The notes: generated by a model not told the origin, from the sequence alone. 64,000 bases of DNA from Candidatus Scalindua sp. (GCA_030748215.1 JASMMK010000010.1:1-64000); one strand, 5' to 3'; positions 1 through 7,598 are shown, numbered from the stretch's first letter. Made by a program: numbers and translations.

Positions 1-1
1 G

Positions 2-175
2 TCAGGAACAACGATGAAGGAGATCGAGAAGAAGGTTATACTGGAAACACTTCACACGACTAATGGTAGTAAGTCTAAGGCAGCAAAGATACTCGGCCTC
101 TCCACAAGGAAAATTGAATACAAAATCAAAGAGTGGTCAAATCAAGATGCGTCCAATGCATTGAAGGTAGAGTAA
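2..175 (+). CDS. C-terminal end of an NtrC-type sigma-54 activator (partial)
   Basis: The frame is open from the window edge to the stop and encodes 57 residues. The last 40 or so form a Fis-type helix-turn-helix: a helix ending in VILETLHTTNGSKSKAAK, then ILGLSTRKIEYKIKEW. This arrangement is the normal C-terminus of enhancer-binding activators of RNA polymerase sigma-54. The receiver or sensor domain and the AAA+ domain lie outside the window. Its position, about 700 bases upstream of the sigma-54 promoter near 893, makes it a candidate activator of that promoter. That link is inference. The family call from the HTH alone is fairly secure. Confidence 0.8.
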   Translation, partial: SGTTMKEIEKKVILETLHTTNGSKSKAAKILGLSTRKIEYKIKEWSNQDASNALKVE

Positions 176-244
176 GATAAAAAACAACGTGTCGGAGTAA
201 TCACCTGATTAAAGCCTGATTTAAACAGACACCAATCACGCAAT

Positions 245-358
245 CTACATTTTGAAAAAAATATAGATCTTTATTGCGATGAGCACTCCTATACCCACCC
301 CTATAATCCAGGCCCATGGAATTCGCCTGCCACCTGCTTCGTTCTCCTGATCGTCCAT
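245..358 (-). CDS. Small single-pass membrane protein, 37 aa
   Basis: From the ATG at 358 this is a charged N-terminus (MDDQENEAGGRR) followed by one hydrophobic helix and a short tail ending FFKM. A GGAG sequence sits 7 bases upstream of this ATG, which is why it was preferred to an upstream start giving 65 residues. The gene follows the 74-residue membrane protein at 376-600 by 17 bases in the same direction, so the two probably form a unit. No family is recognised. A short hydrophobic frame could be spurious, but the ribosome site and neighbour favour a real gene. Confidence 0.5.
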   Translation of the reverse strand: MDDQENEAGGRRIPWAWIIGVGIGVLIAIKIYIFFKM

Positions 359-375
359 AATTAACTCCAGTTTTA

Positions 376-600
376 TCACTTTGAAATATAACGAATACCT
401 TTTACGACAAGCCAGGCAAAACCGGCGGTTGTCGAGAGCCACCCAATGACAGACATGACCGGTCGTGAACTGCCAAGATCATGCTCATAAGCGAGTACCA
501 AAAGTCCCGAGAAAAAGAAAAACAAGGGAAGAATATACTGCTTCCCGGATTGCTTTGCTTTAACCGTCTGTTCACAATTATCACATTTACCAAAAGCCAT
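376..600 (-). CDS. Small membrane protein with one CxxC, 74 aa
   Basis: The N-terminus MAFGKCDNCEQ carries one CxxC, as in half of a zinc ribbon. It is followed by a lysine-rich stretch and two hydrophobic helices (about residues 22-38 and 50-68). A GTG six codons upstream (618) is an alternative start; neither start has a strong ribosome site. It lies directly before the 37-residue membrane protein on the same strand. A single CxxC next to two membrane helices could bind metal as a dimer, but this is only a guess. No known family is recognised. Confidence 0.5.
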   Translation of the reverse strand: MAFGKCDNCEQTVKAKQSGKQYILPLFFFFSGLLVLAYEHDLGSSRPVMSVIGWLSTTAGFAWLVVKGIRYISK

Positions 601-756
601 ATTATTGTTTAACGTCACCCATTTCTCTTATCACTATACTTCTTCATTCAAGACTACATTTATTGTATTAATTATTCAAACCTTTTATGTAATGCAGAAA
701 GGCAAAAAATCGTTCACTGCGAACTTGCCTGATAACAGGCAGGCAGACACAAACAG

Positions 757-772
757 ACGAAATATTTTCGTA
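757..772 (+). promoter_or_regulatory. Candidate sigma-54 enhancer (UAS) upstream of cytochrome c' gene
   Basis: ACGAAATATTTTCGTA is a near-palindrome that also reads as a CGAA-N7-CGTA direct repeat. Its centre is 140 bases before the GC of the sigma-54 promoter at 893-906. The closest relatives in the window are the sites at 46343, 46385, 50530 and 50562, at nearly the same distance from other sigma-54 promoters. It is interpreted as the binding site of an enhancer-binding protein. Confidence 0.55.
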
Positions 773-891
773 TTTACTAATATACTATTTGCTAATCATT
801 TTTTTACGAAATTACGTCTTGACGAGTAAGACATTGTTGGACCATTACTTATACATCTATTAAATATTTTTATCTGTTAATAGATCAATAA

Positions 892-907
892 CGGTACCAA
901 TATTGCG
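892..907 (+). promoter_or_regulatory. Sigma-54 promoter of the cytochrome c' gene
   Basis: The core GGTACCAATATTGC has GG (893-894) and GC (905-906) separated by exactly 10 bases, with TTGC in the -12 element, as in sigma-54 promoters. The same 14 bases occur on the minus strand at 46208-46221, before the acetolactate synthase-like gene. Transcription would start near 917, leaving a leader of about 150 bases before the gene at 1067. Confidence 0.7.
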
Positions 908-1066
908 CGTTATATAAGCGAAAGCTTGGCCTTTTAAAGTTGCATATTAGTATTGTTGGAAAGCAATGTTTCGTGCTAAACTAAATTTGCTATATCTGTG
1001 AATAAAGTTAATTTTTAAAGATACTGTATATTTTATTTTTGAAGAAAGAAAAAGGAGGAATGCATA

Positions 1067-1567
1067 ATGAAGAAAATTTATCAAGTGTGTATAGCTTTAT
1101 TTTGTGCGTTAGTTATTACTTCAGGGGTTCTAACCTTCAGCGGAGAAAGCAGTAAAGTCTATGCAGCTGCAGGAGGAGATACTATGCATGACTCTATGGC
1201 TACTAAATATGCGATGAAAGCTGTAGGCTCATCTATGTCTAAAATTCTGGACGGATTATTGACTGGTGATTTTGATGTAGTGATTAAAGAGTCTAATAAG
1301 ATATCCAGAATCAGTAAGTATATGGTTGATATGTATTTTCCGGATGACGAATGGGGACTGGTAGGCCGGAAATTTAAAATGTCTGACAAAGCAATGAAAG
1401 CGGAATATGAGAAATACGCAAAAGAGATGGCTGTAGCCACTAAAAACCTTGCAGATACTGCAAAAGATGGAGACAGCGTAGAAACATATGAAGTTTTTGA
1501 TTCATTGTTAAGAAACTTATGCTTTGAATGTCATAAAGCGTCCCGTACAGACTGGCCTGCTAAATAG
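1067..1567 (+). CDS. Cytochrome c'-like (class II) monoheme c-type cytochrome
   Basis: The 166-residue protein has a Sec signal peptide (about residues 1-34), a mostly helical body and a single heme motif CFECH at residues 152-156, near the C-terminus. A C-terminal CXXCH on a four-helix protein is typical of class II cytochromes (c' and c-556), which bind or sense NO and small gases or carry electrons in the periplasm. The ATG is preceded by AAAGGAGG 9 bases away. A paralogue lies at 50932 and a relic at 8497. The gene is monocistronic, between a sigma-54 promoter and a hairpin terminator. Whether it is a true cytochrome c' (five-coordinate heme) cannot be decided from the sequence. Confidence 0.85.
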   Translation: MKKIYQVCIALFCALVITSGVLTFSGESSKVYAAAGGDTMHDSMATKYAMKAVGSSMSKILDGLLTGDFDVVIKESNKISRISKYMVDMYFPDDEWGLVGRKFKMSDKAMKAEYEKYAKEMAVATKNLADTAKDGDSVETYEVFDSLLRNLCFECHKASRTDWPAK

Positions 1568-1590
1568 AGGGTAAGTTACTTCGCCTTTTA

Positions 1591-1629
1591 TAGCGCATCT
1601 ACATTCTTGTAGATGCGCTATATTTTTTT
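1591..1629 (+). terminator. Rho-independent terminator after cytochrome c'
   Basis: A perfect 13-base inverted repeat TAGCGCATCTACA / TGTAGATGCGCTA (1591-1603 and 1608-1620) with a 4-base loop is followed by TATTTTTTT. It begins 24 bases after the stop codon at 1567. Confidence 0.92.
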
Positions 1630-1640
1630 CACTTACCGCC

Positions 1641-1676
1641 TTAACTCGAAACATCTTAACTCGTAACACGCAACTC
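1641..1676. repeat. Heptamer-type dispersed repeat (TTAACTCG/CGTAACACG units)
   Basis: Units of about 7 bases, such as TAACTCG, GTAACAC and GCAACTC, follow one another. The same units recur near 11251, 14703, 19692, 21671, 22392, 26781, 34230 and 34847, always between genes. Confidence 0.6.
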
Positions 1677-1679
1677 TTT

Positions 1680-2696
1680 TCACCTCTTACCTGCCTTGTA
1701 TTTTTGAATCTGTTTGGAAGTTATGCCTTCCGGCAGGCGTGTGCGCATACCAATGATGGCCGGTGCAAGCTGCTTTACCGTTATGCTTTCCACTCCCCTC
1801 AGATCAGCTCCACGCAAATCCACACCACGCAGATCTGCACCTGACAAGTTTGCTCCTGACAAGTTCGCCGACGACAATTTTGCCTTCTGCAAGTCTGCTC
1901 CCGTCAGGTTCGCATCCTGCAGGCTTGCACTTGTCAAATCTGCCCCTTGTAGATTTACATGCTTCAGGTTTGCTCCCTGCAGGCTCGCATTCTTCAAGTT
2001 AGCCTTTTGCAAAACTGCATCCAGCAGGTTTGCATCACGCAGGTTTGATGCTGATAAATTTGTATGTGACAGATTTGCCCCTGTCAGGTCAGCTTCCTGG
2101 AAAGATGACCACGGCATCTCCGCACCTTCAAAATCTCCCCATCGCAATATCATTCCCTTCGCTTCCGCACCCTCCAGCATCTTAACACCCAAAGCACTCT
2201 TCAGACTGTCCTTATTGTATTTGGGTATATCCCTGAACGTTAGACCATCCGGGAATTTTGTCTCTTTATCGTAGACGGTCGTAATAATCTGCCTGATGGC
2301 GAGATTTTCAGCACCGGTCAGATTTGCTCCACGCAAGTCCACGTCTGCAATGTTTGCACCGGAAAGATCTGCCCCTTGCAAATCGGCCCCTCGCAGGTTT
2401 GCCTTTCTCAGGTTTATCCCCTTCAGATTCGCTCCCTGCAGGTTCGCCTGCGCCAGGTCAGCCTCCTGCAGATAGAGCCATCGCAAATCGAACCCTGACA
2501 GGTTTGCCCCTCTTAGCGATTTAACACCCAGTCTTCTCTTAAGCTGCTCTGCATCATACCCGAACTCACCTTCCTGCAGCTTTACTGCCCCTCCCTTAAC
2601 AAGCAAGAGAGTCTCACCCGCATCAGAGACAAGCGACCCGAAAAGAGTGCACAAGCCGATCCCAAAACCAACGACAAAAAAACTATATTTTTTCAT
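1680..2696 (-). CDS. Exported pentapeptide-repeat protein
   Basis: The 338-residue protein has a signal peptide (about residues 1-27) and two blocks of A(D/N)LXX pentapeptide repeats (about 59-130 and 180-300). These predict a right-handed square beta-helix. The two blocks are separated by, and end in, similar non-repeat segments containing (T)[14 protein letters not shown] and [15 protein letters not shown], so the protein is an internal duplication. Such proteins are often secreted or periplasmic and act by protein binding; the target is unknown. The start MKKYSFF was chosen because it begins the signal peptide. The next gene on this strand is far upstream, so it is probably transcribed alone. 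The antisense strand is open by virtue of the repeat codons only. Confidence 0.88.
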   Translation of the reverse strand: MKKYSFFVVGFGIGLCTLFGSLVSDAGETLLLVKGGAVKLQEGEFGYDAEQLKRRLGVKSLRGANLSGFDLRWLYLQEADLAQANLQGANLKGINLRKANLRGADLQGADLSGANIADVDLRGANLTGAENLAIRQIITTVYDKETKFPDGLTFRDIPKYNKDSLKSALGVKMLEGAEAKGMILRWGDFEGAEMPWSSFQEADLTGANLSHTNLSASNLRDANLLDAVLQKANLKNASLQGANLKHVNLQGADLTSASLQDANLTGADLQKAKLSSANLSGANLSGADLRGVDLRGADLRGVESITVKQLAPAIIGMRTRLPEGITSKQIQKYKAGKR

Positions 2697-2901
2697 TTCA
2701 GGTACCCACTATACAGTTAAATAGCGAAGCAACACTGCTCTACTATAAAACACATCACATTTAATTTTCTAATAGAACCTGTAACTATACCACCAATTAC
2801 CTCAGTAATAAAGTCTGAAAACAGAAGCGTTCCACTCTCTAATCTACTTATTTTATCCCTTCATCTCTTCCTATACGTTTTACATACTATTAAGGTTTTA
2901 A

Positions 2902-3069
2902 TTATCCAACTTTAGGCAATTTGATAATTATCTTATCGCCATCGTGCTCCATCTCTGCCTTGGTACTGTCAACACCATAGGGAACAGGAAATGAACGGTG
3001 AAATGTTGAGCTTGAGAACTGTCTGGAACTTCCATTTTTACTTTTATCTCCTGTTTCTTTCTCAAATGA
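2902..3069 (-). pseudogene. Hsp20 C-terminal relic 1
   Basis: Translated, the frame reads ...FSSSTFHRSFPVPYGVDS, then TKAEMEHDGDKIIIKLPKVG and a stop. This is the C-terminal half of an alpha-crystallin domain (FxRxFxLPxxVD...KAxxxxGxLxIxLPK). The open frame begins after a TAA with no usable start codon, and the N-terminal 80-90 residues are missing. It lies downstream of three intact Hsp20 genes on the same strand, so it is most simply a decayed member of a tandem array. Confidence 0.75.
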
Positions 3070-3197
3070 TTATATCTGTTGCGATTTTTCTCTATGCCGG
3101 GTTATTAAATCCCGCCAGACCCTGGTAGGTATCCTTTCTCTTTTAAAGTTAGCCCGCTTCAAGACAATAATCTCTCTCGCTTAGAAAGCTGCTTAAT

Positions 3198-3236
3198 GGA
3201 GGCACTCGATACGCAAATCTTGTACTGAGTGCCTCC
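3198..3236. repeat. Inverted repeat between Hsp20 relics
   Basis: GGAGGCACTC (3198-3207) and GAGTGCCTCC (3227-3236) form a perfect 10-base stem with a 19-base loop. There is no T run on either side, so it is not a classical terminator. It may end or stabilise the hsp20 transcript. Confidence 0.55.
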
Positions 3237-3253
3237 CATGATAAGCATCAAAT

Positions 3254-3349
3254 TCATTCACTTTTTACTTCAATCTTCCGAACATTTTCCTGAGCTTTTT
3301 CACTCTTTGGTAATGTGACCTTCAATACTCCCTTCTTAAATACGTTACT
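3254..3349 (-). pseudogene. Hsp20 C-terminal relic 2
   Basis: The last 31 codons of an Hsp20 remain: FKKGVLKVTLPKSEKAQENV, then RKIEVKSE and a stop. The pattern GVLxVxLPK followed by a short basic tail is the usual end of the family. Nothing upstream of it in frame resembles the rest of the domain, and there is no start codon with a ribosome site. It sits 13 bases after the stop of the intact Hsp20 at 3363, as though a further tandem copy lost its 5' part. Confidence 0.75.
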
Positions 3350-3362
3350 ACAGTAGCTCGAT

Positions 3363-3773
3363 TCAGCTTATCTCAATCTTCTTAGGTCGCGACTCCTCAG
3401 CCTTTGGTAATGCCAAGGTCAAGACACCGTCAGTAAGATTCGCATCAATTTTTGCTGTATCAATAGTGTTTGATACGGTAAATCTTCGGGTATAATGACC
3501 TACATTGTACTCGGTATATACCGGATTAAGGCTCTCATAGGGCGAATTGTCTATTTTGGCATCGACTTCCAGGATATTATTTTCCAAGGTGATATTTACA
3601 TTGTCCTTTTTTACGCCGGGAACATCCATAGTTACAACCAGACTGTTTTCTGTTTCAGCAATATCAGTTTTAGGAATATAACATTTCCCCGGAATAGTTC
3701 TCTCTCCGGCATATTCGGTTTTTTCCGGCTTCCTGTTTTTAGCTTTCGTTACCTCTTTCGTTTCCTTGCTCAT
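3363..3773 (-). CDS. Hsp20/alpha-crystallin small heat-shock protein (third of array)
   Basis: The 136-residue protein has a charged N-terminal arm (about 1-35), an alpha-crystallin domain (about 36-125: DIAETENSLVVTMDVPGV, the GVLTLALPK strand) and the tail KKIEIS. Small heat-shock proteins are ATP-independent holdases that keep unfolding proteins soluble in the cytoplasm. AAAGGAGG stands 7 bases before the ATG. It is 20 bases downstream of the Hsp20 at 3794. The N-terminal arm is short and lysine-rich compared with its neighbours, so the three copies have diverged and may form mixed oligomers. Confidence 0.9.
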   Translation of the reverse strand: MSKETKEVTKAKNRKPEKTEYAGERTIPGKCYIPKTDIAETENSLVVTMDVPGVKKDNVNITLENNILEVDAKIDNSPYESLNPVYTEYNVGHYTRRFTVSNTIDTAKIDANLTDGVLTLALPKAEESRPKKIEIS

Positions 3774-3793
3774 GATATCCTCCTTTCATCTAA

Positions 3794-4213
3794 TTATTGG
3801 ATTGTAATCTGTTTTGGTTTATCTGCCTCCGCACGTGACAGAGCAACAACCAGAAGACCGTCTTTATATTCAGCTTTCACCTTATCAGACTGAACGTTAT
3901 ATGGTAGCTTCAACGTCCTGTCAAATTTAGAAGAGTTACGTTCAACACGGTGGTAGCTGACATTTTCGCCATGCTTAATAGTACGTTCTCCTGCGAGTCT
4001 AATTGTGTCTCCTTTTACTTCTATGTTCAGATCCTCTTTTCTTACTCCGGGTAATTCCGCAACAAGAACTAAATCGCCATTGTTTTCAAAGATATTTACC
4101 GGTGGATACACACCTCGACTGGTCGTTGCGCTATCAAAGAAACCTGTATTAAACGTGCGATCCATGGCATCCTGTAATCCTAGTAAAGTTTCAAGTGCTC
4201 CTGGTAGTAACAT
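3794..4213 (-). CDS. Hsp20/alpha-crystallin small heat-shock protein (second of array)
   Basis: The 139-residue protein has the hydrophobic N-terminal arm MLLPGALETLLGLQDAMDR, then the alpha-crystallin domain (about 35-130) with ELPGVRKEDLNIEVKGD and the GLLVVALSR strand, and ends PKQITIQ. In the last strand the usual LPK is LSR. AAAGGAGGT stands 6 bases upstream of the ATG. It lies between two other Hsp20 genes in one apparent transcript from the sigma-54 promoter near 4881. Molecular chaperone of the holdase type; client proteins unknown. Confidence 0.92.
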   Translation of the reverse strand: MLLPGALETLLGLQDAMDRTFNTGFFDSATTSRGVYPPVNIFENNGDLVLVAELPGVRKEDLNIEVKGDTIRLAGERTIKHGENVSYHRVERNSSKFDRTLKLPYNVQSDKVKAEYKDGLLVVALSRAEADKPKQITIQ

Positions 4214-4316
4214 TTCAGACCTCCTTTCAAAACTAAGGTATATTGCTCTACAATTTATTTTTCAGCTCGACAGTGTTGAGAAGCAGGTTTCGCCCGCATC
4301 TCAACACTGTACATAT

Positions 4317-4763
4317 TCAGGCAGTTTTTACAGTTATCTTCTTCGTCTTTGCCTCTTCCATCTTTGGCAGAGTAATTTCCAACACACCATGATGATTCTT
4401 TGCCACTATCTCATCTGTTTTAACATGTGCGGGAAGTGCGATCGTTCGGGTAAAACTTCCATAAGATCTTTCAACACGATGATAGGATTTACCCTTGTCT
4501 TCCTTGTCTTCCTTCTCTTCCTTTTTTTCTCCCTTTATTGACAGCTTGTCATCTACGATTGAAATATCCATCTCCTTTGGATCTACTCCTGGAATCTCAG
4601 CCTTTACGACAATCTCGTTGTCTGTTTCAGCAATATCAACATCAGGGTTCCATCCCTTTCCAAAAGATTTAGTATCCCAAAAACCCTCCAACATCCTGTT
4701 CATATCGTCATGCAGCGTCGTAAATAAAGGCTCTCTCTCCCATCTTCTTAATTCCTTTTTCAT
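4317..4763 (-). CDS. Hsp20/alpha-crystallin small heat-shock protein (first of array)
   Basis: The 148-residue protein has an N-terminal arm with LRRWEREPLFTTLHDDMNRM and an alpha-crystallin domain (about 38-140: DIAETDNEIVVKAEIPGV, the GVLEITLPK strand) with an acidic-lysine insert EKKEEKEDKEDKGK near residue 80. It ends KKITVKTA. This is the promoter-proximal gene: a near-perfect sigma-54 promoter lies about 105 bases upstream, with a candidate activator site behind it. AGGGAGGT stands 7 bases before the ATG. It acts as a holdase on denatured proteins. Confidence 0.93.
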   Translation of the reverse strand: MKKELRRWEREPLFTTLHDDMNRMLEGFWDTKSFGKGWNPDVDIAETDNEIVVKAEIPGVDPKEMDISIVDDKLSIKGEKKEEKEDKEDKGKSYHRVERSYGSFTRTIALPAHVKTDEIVAKNHHGVLEITLPKMEEAKTKKITVKTA

Positions 4764-4867
4764 TTTGTTTACCTCCCTTCAGGATTTAAATAATTGTAAT
4801 AAATAATTCGTACAGTAATACTTTTCAGTAATTTGAGAGTTTTTCTCTCTCTTCAGTTATTGATATC

Positions 4868-4881
4868 GCAACGAGTGTGCC
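4868..4881 (-). promoter_or_regulatory. Near-perfect sigma-54 promoter for the hsp20 genes
   Basis: On the minus strand the sequence is TGGCACACTCGTTGC, matching the consensus TGGCAC-N5-TTGC at every defined base. GG and GC are separated by 10 bases. The predicted start is near 4856, about 93 bases before the first hsp20 start codon. Confidence 0.82.
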
Positions 4882-4954
4882 AGAACTCTTAAACCATTGC
4901 AATATAAGCACTTAAGATTATATGATAATAAAAAAACAGCTTTTTATCTGCCAT

Positions 4955-4974
4955 ATGGGAATATTGATACCCTT
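4955..4974 (-). promoter_or_regulatory. Candidate activator site 1 (ATGGG-N10-CCCTT dyad)
   Basis: The dyad ATGGGAATATTGATACCCTT is centred about 108 bases upstream of the predicted hsp20 transcription start, a normal distance for a sigma-54 enhancer. It matches the dyad at 5095-5114 in half-sites and spacer length. Single half-sites CCCAT (4993-4997) and ATGGG (5020-5024) lie between them. Confidence 0.5.
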
Positions 4975-5094
4975 TTGTAGTTGCTTCAGATACCCATTTT
5001 TGTTAGATTGTAACGATCAATGGGAAGCAGTTAGTGGAATTTTCTTGTTTCTGTATATATTTAGATAACTTATAGAGAAAATCTAATAATACAA

Positions 5095-5114
5095 ATGGGC
5101 AATAACATTCCCAT
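5095..5114 (+). promoter_or_regulatory. Candidate activator site 2 (ATGGG-N10-CCCAT dyad)
   Basis: ATGGGCAATAACATTCCCAT has perfect half-sites with a 10-base spacer and ends 24 bases before the start of the sigma-54 activator gene at 5138. That placement suggests the activator binds here and controls its own expression while also acting on the hsp20 promoter. Confidence 0.5.
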
Positions 5115-5137
5115 AAGCACAAGCTTACAAATTAATT

Positions 5138-6679
5138 ATGACAAAGAAAAAAAACCAAACCCAACAATTGCTTACGTCCAATGAAGAAAAAAAGGCAGAA
5201 CTTCAGCCAACTTTATTAACGAGCCACGGAACAATTGATAAGTCAATTATAGATAACTTAGATTCTGATGTAGTTCTTTTAGATAAGAACTTTAATATCG
5301 TACACATGAATAAAACCGCCGAACACTCTTATGGCAAAAACCTTGATGATGTAAAGGGCACAAACTATCTGGCATTGCATATGAGATCAATAGAACAGGG
5401 CATGGCAGAAAACCTGAACAAGGTCTTAAAAACCGGGAAGGAATTAAATATTAGAGAGCTGAAGCTTACCTCGCCTGAAAATGTTACCCATTTTTTTGAC
5501 CAGAGCTGTACCCCTATTATTGACGATGAAGGGACAATACAGGGTGTTCTTTCAATCAGTAAAGACGTTACTAAGAGGGTAAATAAAGAGATCCAGTATG
5601 AAGAATCCGAAAAGATGCTGGAGAAACTTACCCGGGAATTGGGTATAAAGGAAGACAAAATCAGGAGACTGCAAACTTCATTAGGAGAGAGGTACCATTT
5701 TCATAACTTAATCGGTAAAAACTACCTGATGCAGAACGTTTACAATCTTATAGACAGGGTTTCTCAAACAGATTCTACCATTCTCATCACAGGAGAGACA
5801 GGAACCGGCAAGGAACTGGTAGCAAGGGCTATCCATTATAACAGCCTCAGAAAGGACCAGAACATGGTGGCTGTAAACTGCGCCGCTTTGCCTGAAACAC
5901 TTTTAGAAAGCGAACTATTTGGGCATGTTAAGGGCTCTTTTACCGGAGCGATTCGTGATAAAAAAGGAAAGTTTGAGCTTGCAGACAAAGGAACAATATT
6001 CCTGGATGAAATCGGTGAATTATCAACCCTCACCCAAGTTAAGCTCTTACGGGTACTACAGGAAAGACAGATAGAAAGGGTAGGAGGCGAGAAGAGTATA
6101 AGGGTTGATATTCGTATTATTGCGGCAACAAACCAGGATCTCCTGGAACTGATAGAAAAAGGAAAGTTCAGGAAAGACCTCTTTTACCGGCTCAACATAA
6201 TCTCTATAAGACTTCCATCTCTTAAAGAACGTGCTGATGATATCCCCTTGCTAGTCGACCACTTCATTGAGAAATTCAACAATCGCTTCAAAAAAAATAT
6301 TTCTGGTGTTTCATTCGGTGTTTTAAGGAAACTTATGTCATATTCATGGCCGGGAAATATAAGAGAGCTGGAAGGAGCCATTGAGAAAGCTGTCCTATTG
6401 GAAGAATCTGACACTATTGAATATATAGAACTACTGAATACTTATTCAGATGAAGCACCGCTTCTGCCATTACCGTTAAACGCAGAACATGATATCTCCT
6501 CTTACGATAACATGCAGGAATATTTAGACAGCATTGAAAAGGAATACTTTGTTGAGGCGTTTAAGAAACATAAAGGCAAAATAAGCGACATAGCTGAATC
6601 CACAGGGCTGAATCGGCGCACGATCTTAAACAAGATGAAGAAATTCTCTATAAAGAAAAACACGTTCAAACAGCGTTAA
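5138..6679 (+). CDS. PAS-domain sigma-54-dependent transcriptional activator
   Basis: The 513-residue protein carries a PAS sensor domain (about 38-150, VVLLDKNFNIVHMNKTA), a coiled linker (about 155-185), an AAA+ sigma-54 interaction domain (about 188-415; Walker A GETGTGKE at 219-226, the sigma-contacting loop as GSFTGA at 266-271, Walker B FLDEIGE) and a Fis-type HTH at about 465-507. It remodels the closed sigma-54 RNA polymerase complex using ATP. No receiver domain is present, so the PAS domain, not a phosphorelay, probably senses the signal. The gene is divergent from the hsp20 array, which has a sigma-54 promoter, making it the likely activator of hsp20. The PAS ligand (heme, flavin, none) cannot be read from the sequence. 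Confidence 0.92.
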   Translation: MTKKKNQTQQLLTSNEEKKAELQPTLLTSHGTIDKSIIDNLDSDVVLLDKNFNIVHMNKTAEHSYGKNLDDVKGTNYLALHMRSIEQGMAENLNKVLKTGKELNIRELKLTSPENVTHFFDQSCTPIIDDEGTIQGVLSISKDVTKRVNKEIQYEESEKMLEKLTRELGIKEDKIRRLQTSLGERYHFHNLIGKNYLMQNVYNLIDRVSQTDSTILITGETGTGKELVARAIHYNSLRKDQNMVAVNCAALPETLLESELFGHVKGSFTGAIRDKKGKFELADKGTIFLDEIGELSTLTQVKLLRVLQERQIERVGGEKSIRVDIRIIAATNQDLLELIEKGKFRKDLFYRLNIISIRLPSLKERADDIPLLVDHFIEKFNNRFKKNISGVSFGVLRKLMSYSWPGNIRELEGAIEKAVLLEESDTIEYIELLNTYSDEAPLLPLPLNAEHDISSYDNMQEYLDSIEKEYFVEAFKKHKGKISDIAESTGLNRRTILNKMKKFSIKKNTFKQR

Positions 6680-6771
6680 ACTATTGATTTTAAATTAGTA
6701 TGGACAACCCGCCCCGTTCACAATAACAAAGGCAGGCGCCCATTATGATCCGCAAATACCTAAAACGCTCT

Positions 6772-7119
6772 TCAATATCTCTTTTTTTTCGGAGCGAAGA
6801 ATCTTATATATTTTACCATCGCCTTAATCTCTTCCGGACTCAGTTTATGCCCCTGTTTTGGCATTTTCTTCTTTCCGTTAGTGATAGTAGTGATCATCTG
6901 TTTGTCTGTCGTAGCATCTTGCCACTCGCCATCACTGAAATTCGGGACCCCCAATCCCTTCCCCCTCTTTGTACCCTTACCATCTTTCCCGTGACATTTT
7001 CTACACTGATTATTATATATCTTTTTATAATCTATTTTACCGGCAAATGTATCTGATACATTAAATTGAACTACAGAAAAGAACAGCAAAACTACCAGGC
7101 CATAAAGAACTTTGTTCAT
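6772..7119 (-). CDS. Small class I cytochrome c (c553-like)
   Basis: The 115-residue precursor has a signal peptide (about 1-26), a heme motif CRKCH at residues 39-43 followed by GKDGKGT, and a likely methionine axial ligand in KKMPKQGHKLSPEE. It ends in a basic tail KKKRY. Such proteins are soluble periplasmic electron carriers of about 80-90 residues. It follows another small cytochrome c at 7152 by 32 bases in the same direction, so the pair is probably co-transcribed. The two share GxGLGxxxFSD around residue 58, which points to duplication. Confidence 0.87.
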   Translation of the reverse strand: MNKVLYGLVVLLFFSVVQFNVSDTFAGKIDYKKIYNNQCRKCHGKDGKGTKRGKGLGVPNFSDGEWQDATTDKQMITTITNGKKKMPKQGHKLSPEEIKAMVKYIRFFAPKKKRY

Positions 7120-7151
7120 TTATTTATTCCTCCATTAATTGTAGCTGTCAT

Positions 7152-7484
7152 TTATTTTCCAAATGCCCTTACGATGGGAACCAAAGCATGAATCTCTTCT
7201 TCAGAAAGTTTATCCTTAAAAGGAAACATCTTATCAGACCCATTTGTAATCTGTTCCACTATCTGTTCATCCGTTATACCATCCTGAACCGCTTTGTCGC
7301 TGAAGTCAGATGCGCCAAGCCCTGATCCTAAATCAGTCTTACCGGAACCATCTTCACCGTGACATATGACACAACGCTTTGTGTAAATGCCCTGTGCGTC
7401 AATATCATCGGCCATTATTTCCGGCAAAACCAGATATCCAAAAGCAGCTTGCAAAAAAGCTATAATCAATATTCTTTTAAACAT
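7152..7484 (-). CDS. Small class I cytochrome c
   Basis: From the ATG at 7484 the precursor is 110 residues with a signal peptide (MFKRILIIAFLQAAFGYLVL...) and one heme motif CVICH at residues 38-42, followed by GEDGSGKT. A methionine in DKMFPFKDKLSEEE can serve as the sixth ligand. GGAGGAG stands before this ATG, which is why the start 16 codons further upstream was rejected. The protein is a probable periplasmic electron carrier paired with the cytochrome at 6772. The upstream spacer carries a superoxide reductase relic. Confidence 0.87.
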   Translation of the reverse strand: MFKRILIIAFLQAAFGYLVLPEIMADDIDAQGIYTKRCVICHGEDGSGKTDLGSGLGASDFSDKAVQDGITDEQIVEQITNGSDKMFPFKDKLSEEEIHALVPIVRAFGK

Positions 7485-7513
7485 TATTTCTCCTCCAAAA
7501 AGTTGTAAAAAAA

Positions 7514-7573
7514 TTAACCGTATAAACTGCAACGACTAATCGCTCTTAATGTAGAATCGAGTCCATAGTGAAA
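7514..7573 (-). pseudogene. Superoxide reductase C-terminal relic
   Basis: The translation FHYGLDSTLRAISRCSLYG followed by a stop matches residues 96-113 of the intact superoxide reductase at 8035 (HHGLDSTLRAISRCNLHG) at 15 or so of 18 positions. The DNA is also nearly identical to 8082-8118. It contains the cysteine iron ligand but not the last histidine (LYG in place of LHG). No upstream part of the gene remains, so it is a fragment of a former SOR copy. Confidence 0.8.
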
Positions 7574-7598
7574 CATCACGTAACTAAAAATATCACTT

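Noticed and set aside
605-829. Open frame of 74 codons on the plus strand
   Set aside because: No ribosome site, AT-rich composition unlike a protein, and it overlaps the enhancer region of the sigma-54 promoter at 893.
1714-2274. Long open frame antisense to the pentapeptide-repeat gene
   Set aside because: It exists because the repeated GCN-AAY-CTN codons are open on the other strand; the product is a low-complexity mirror.
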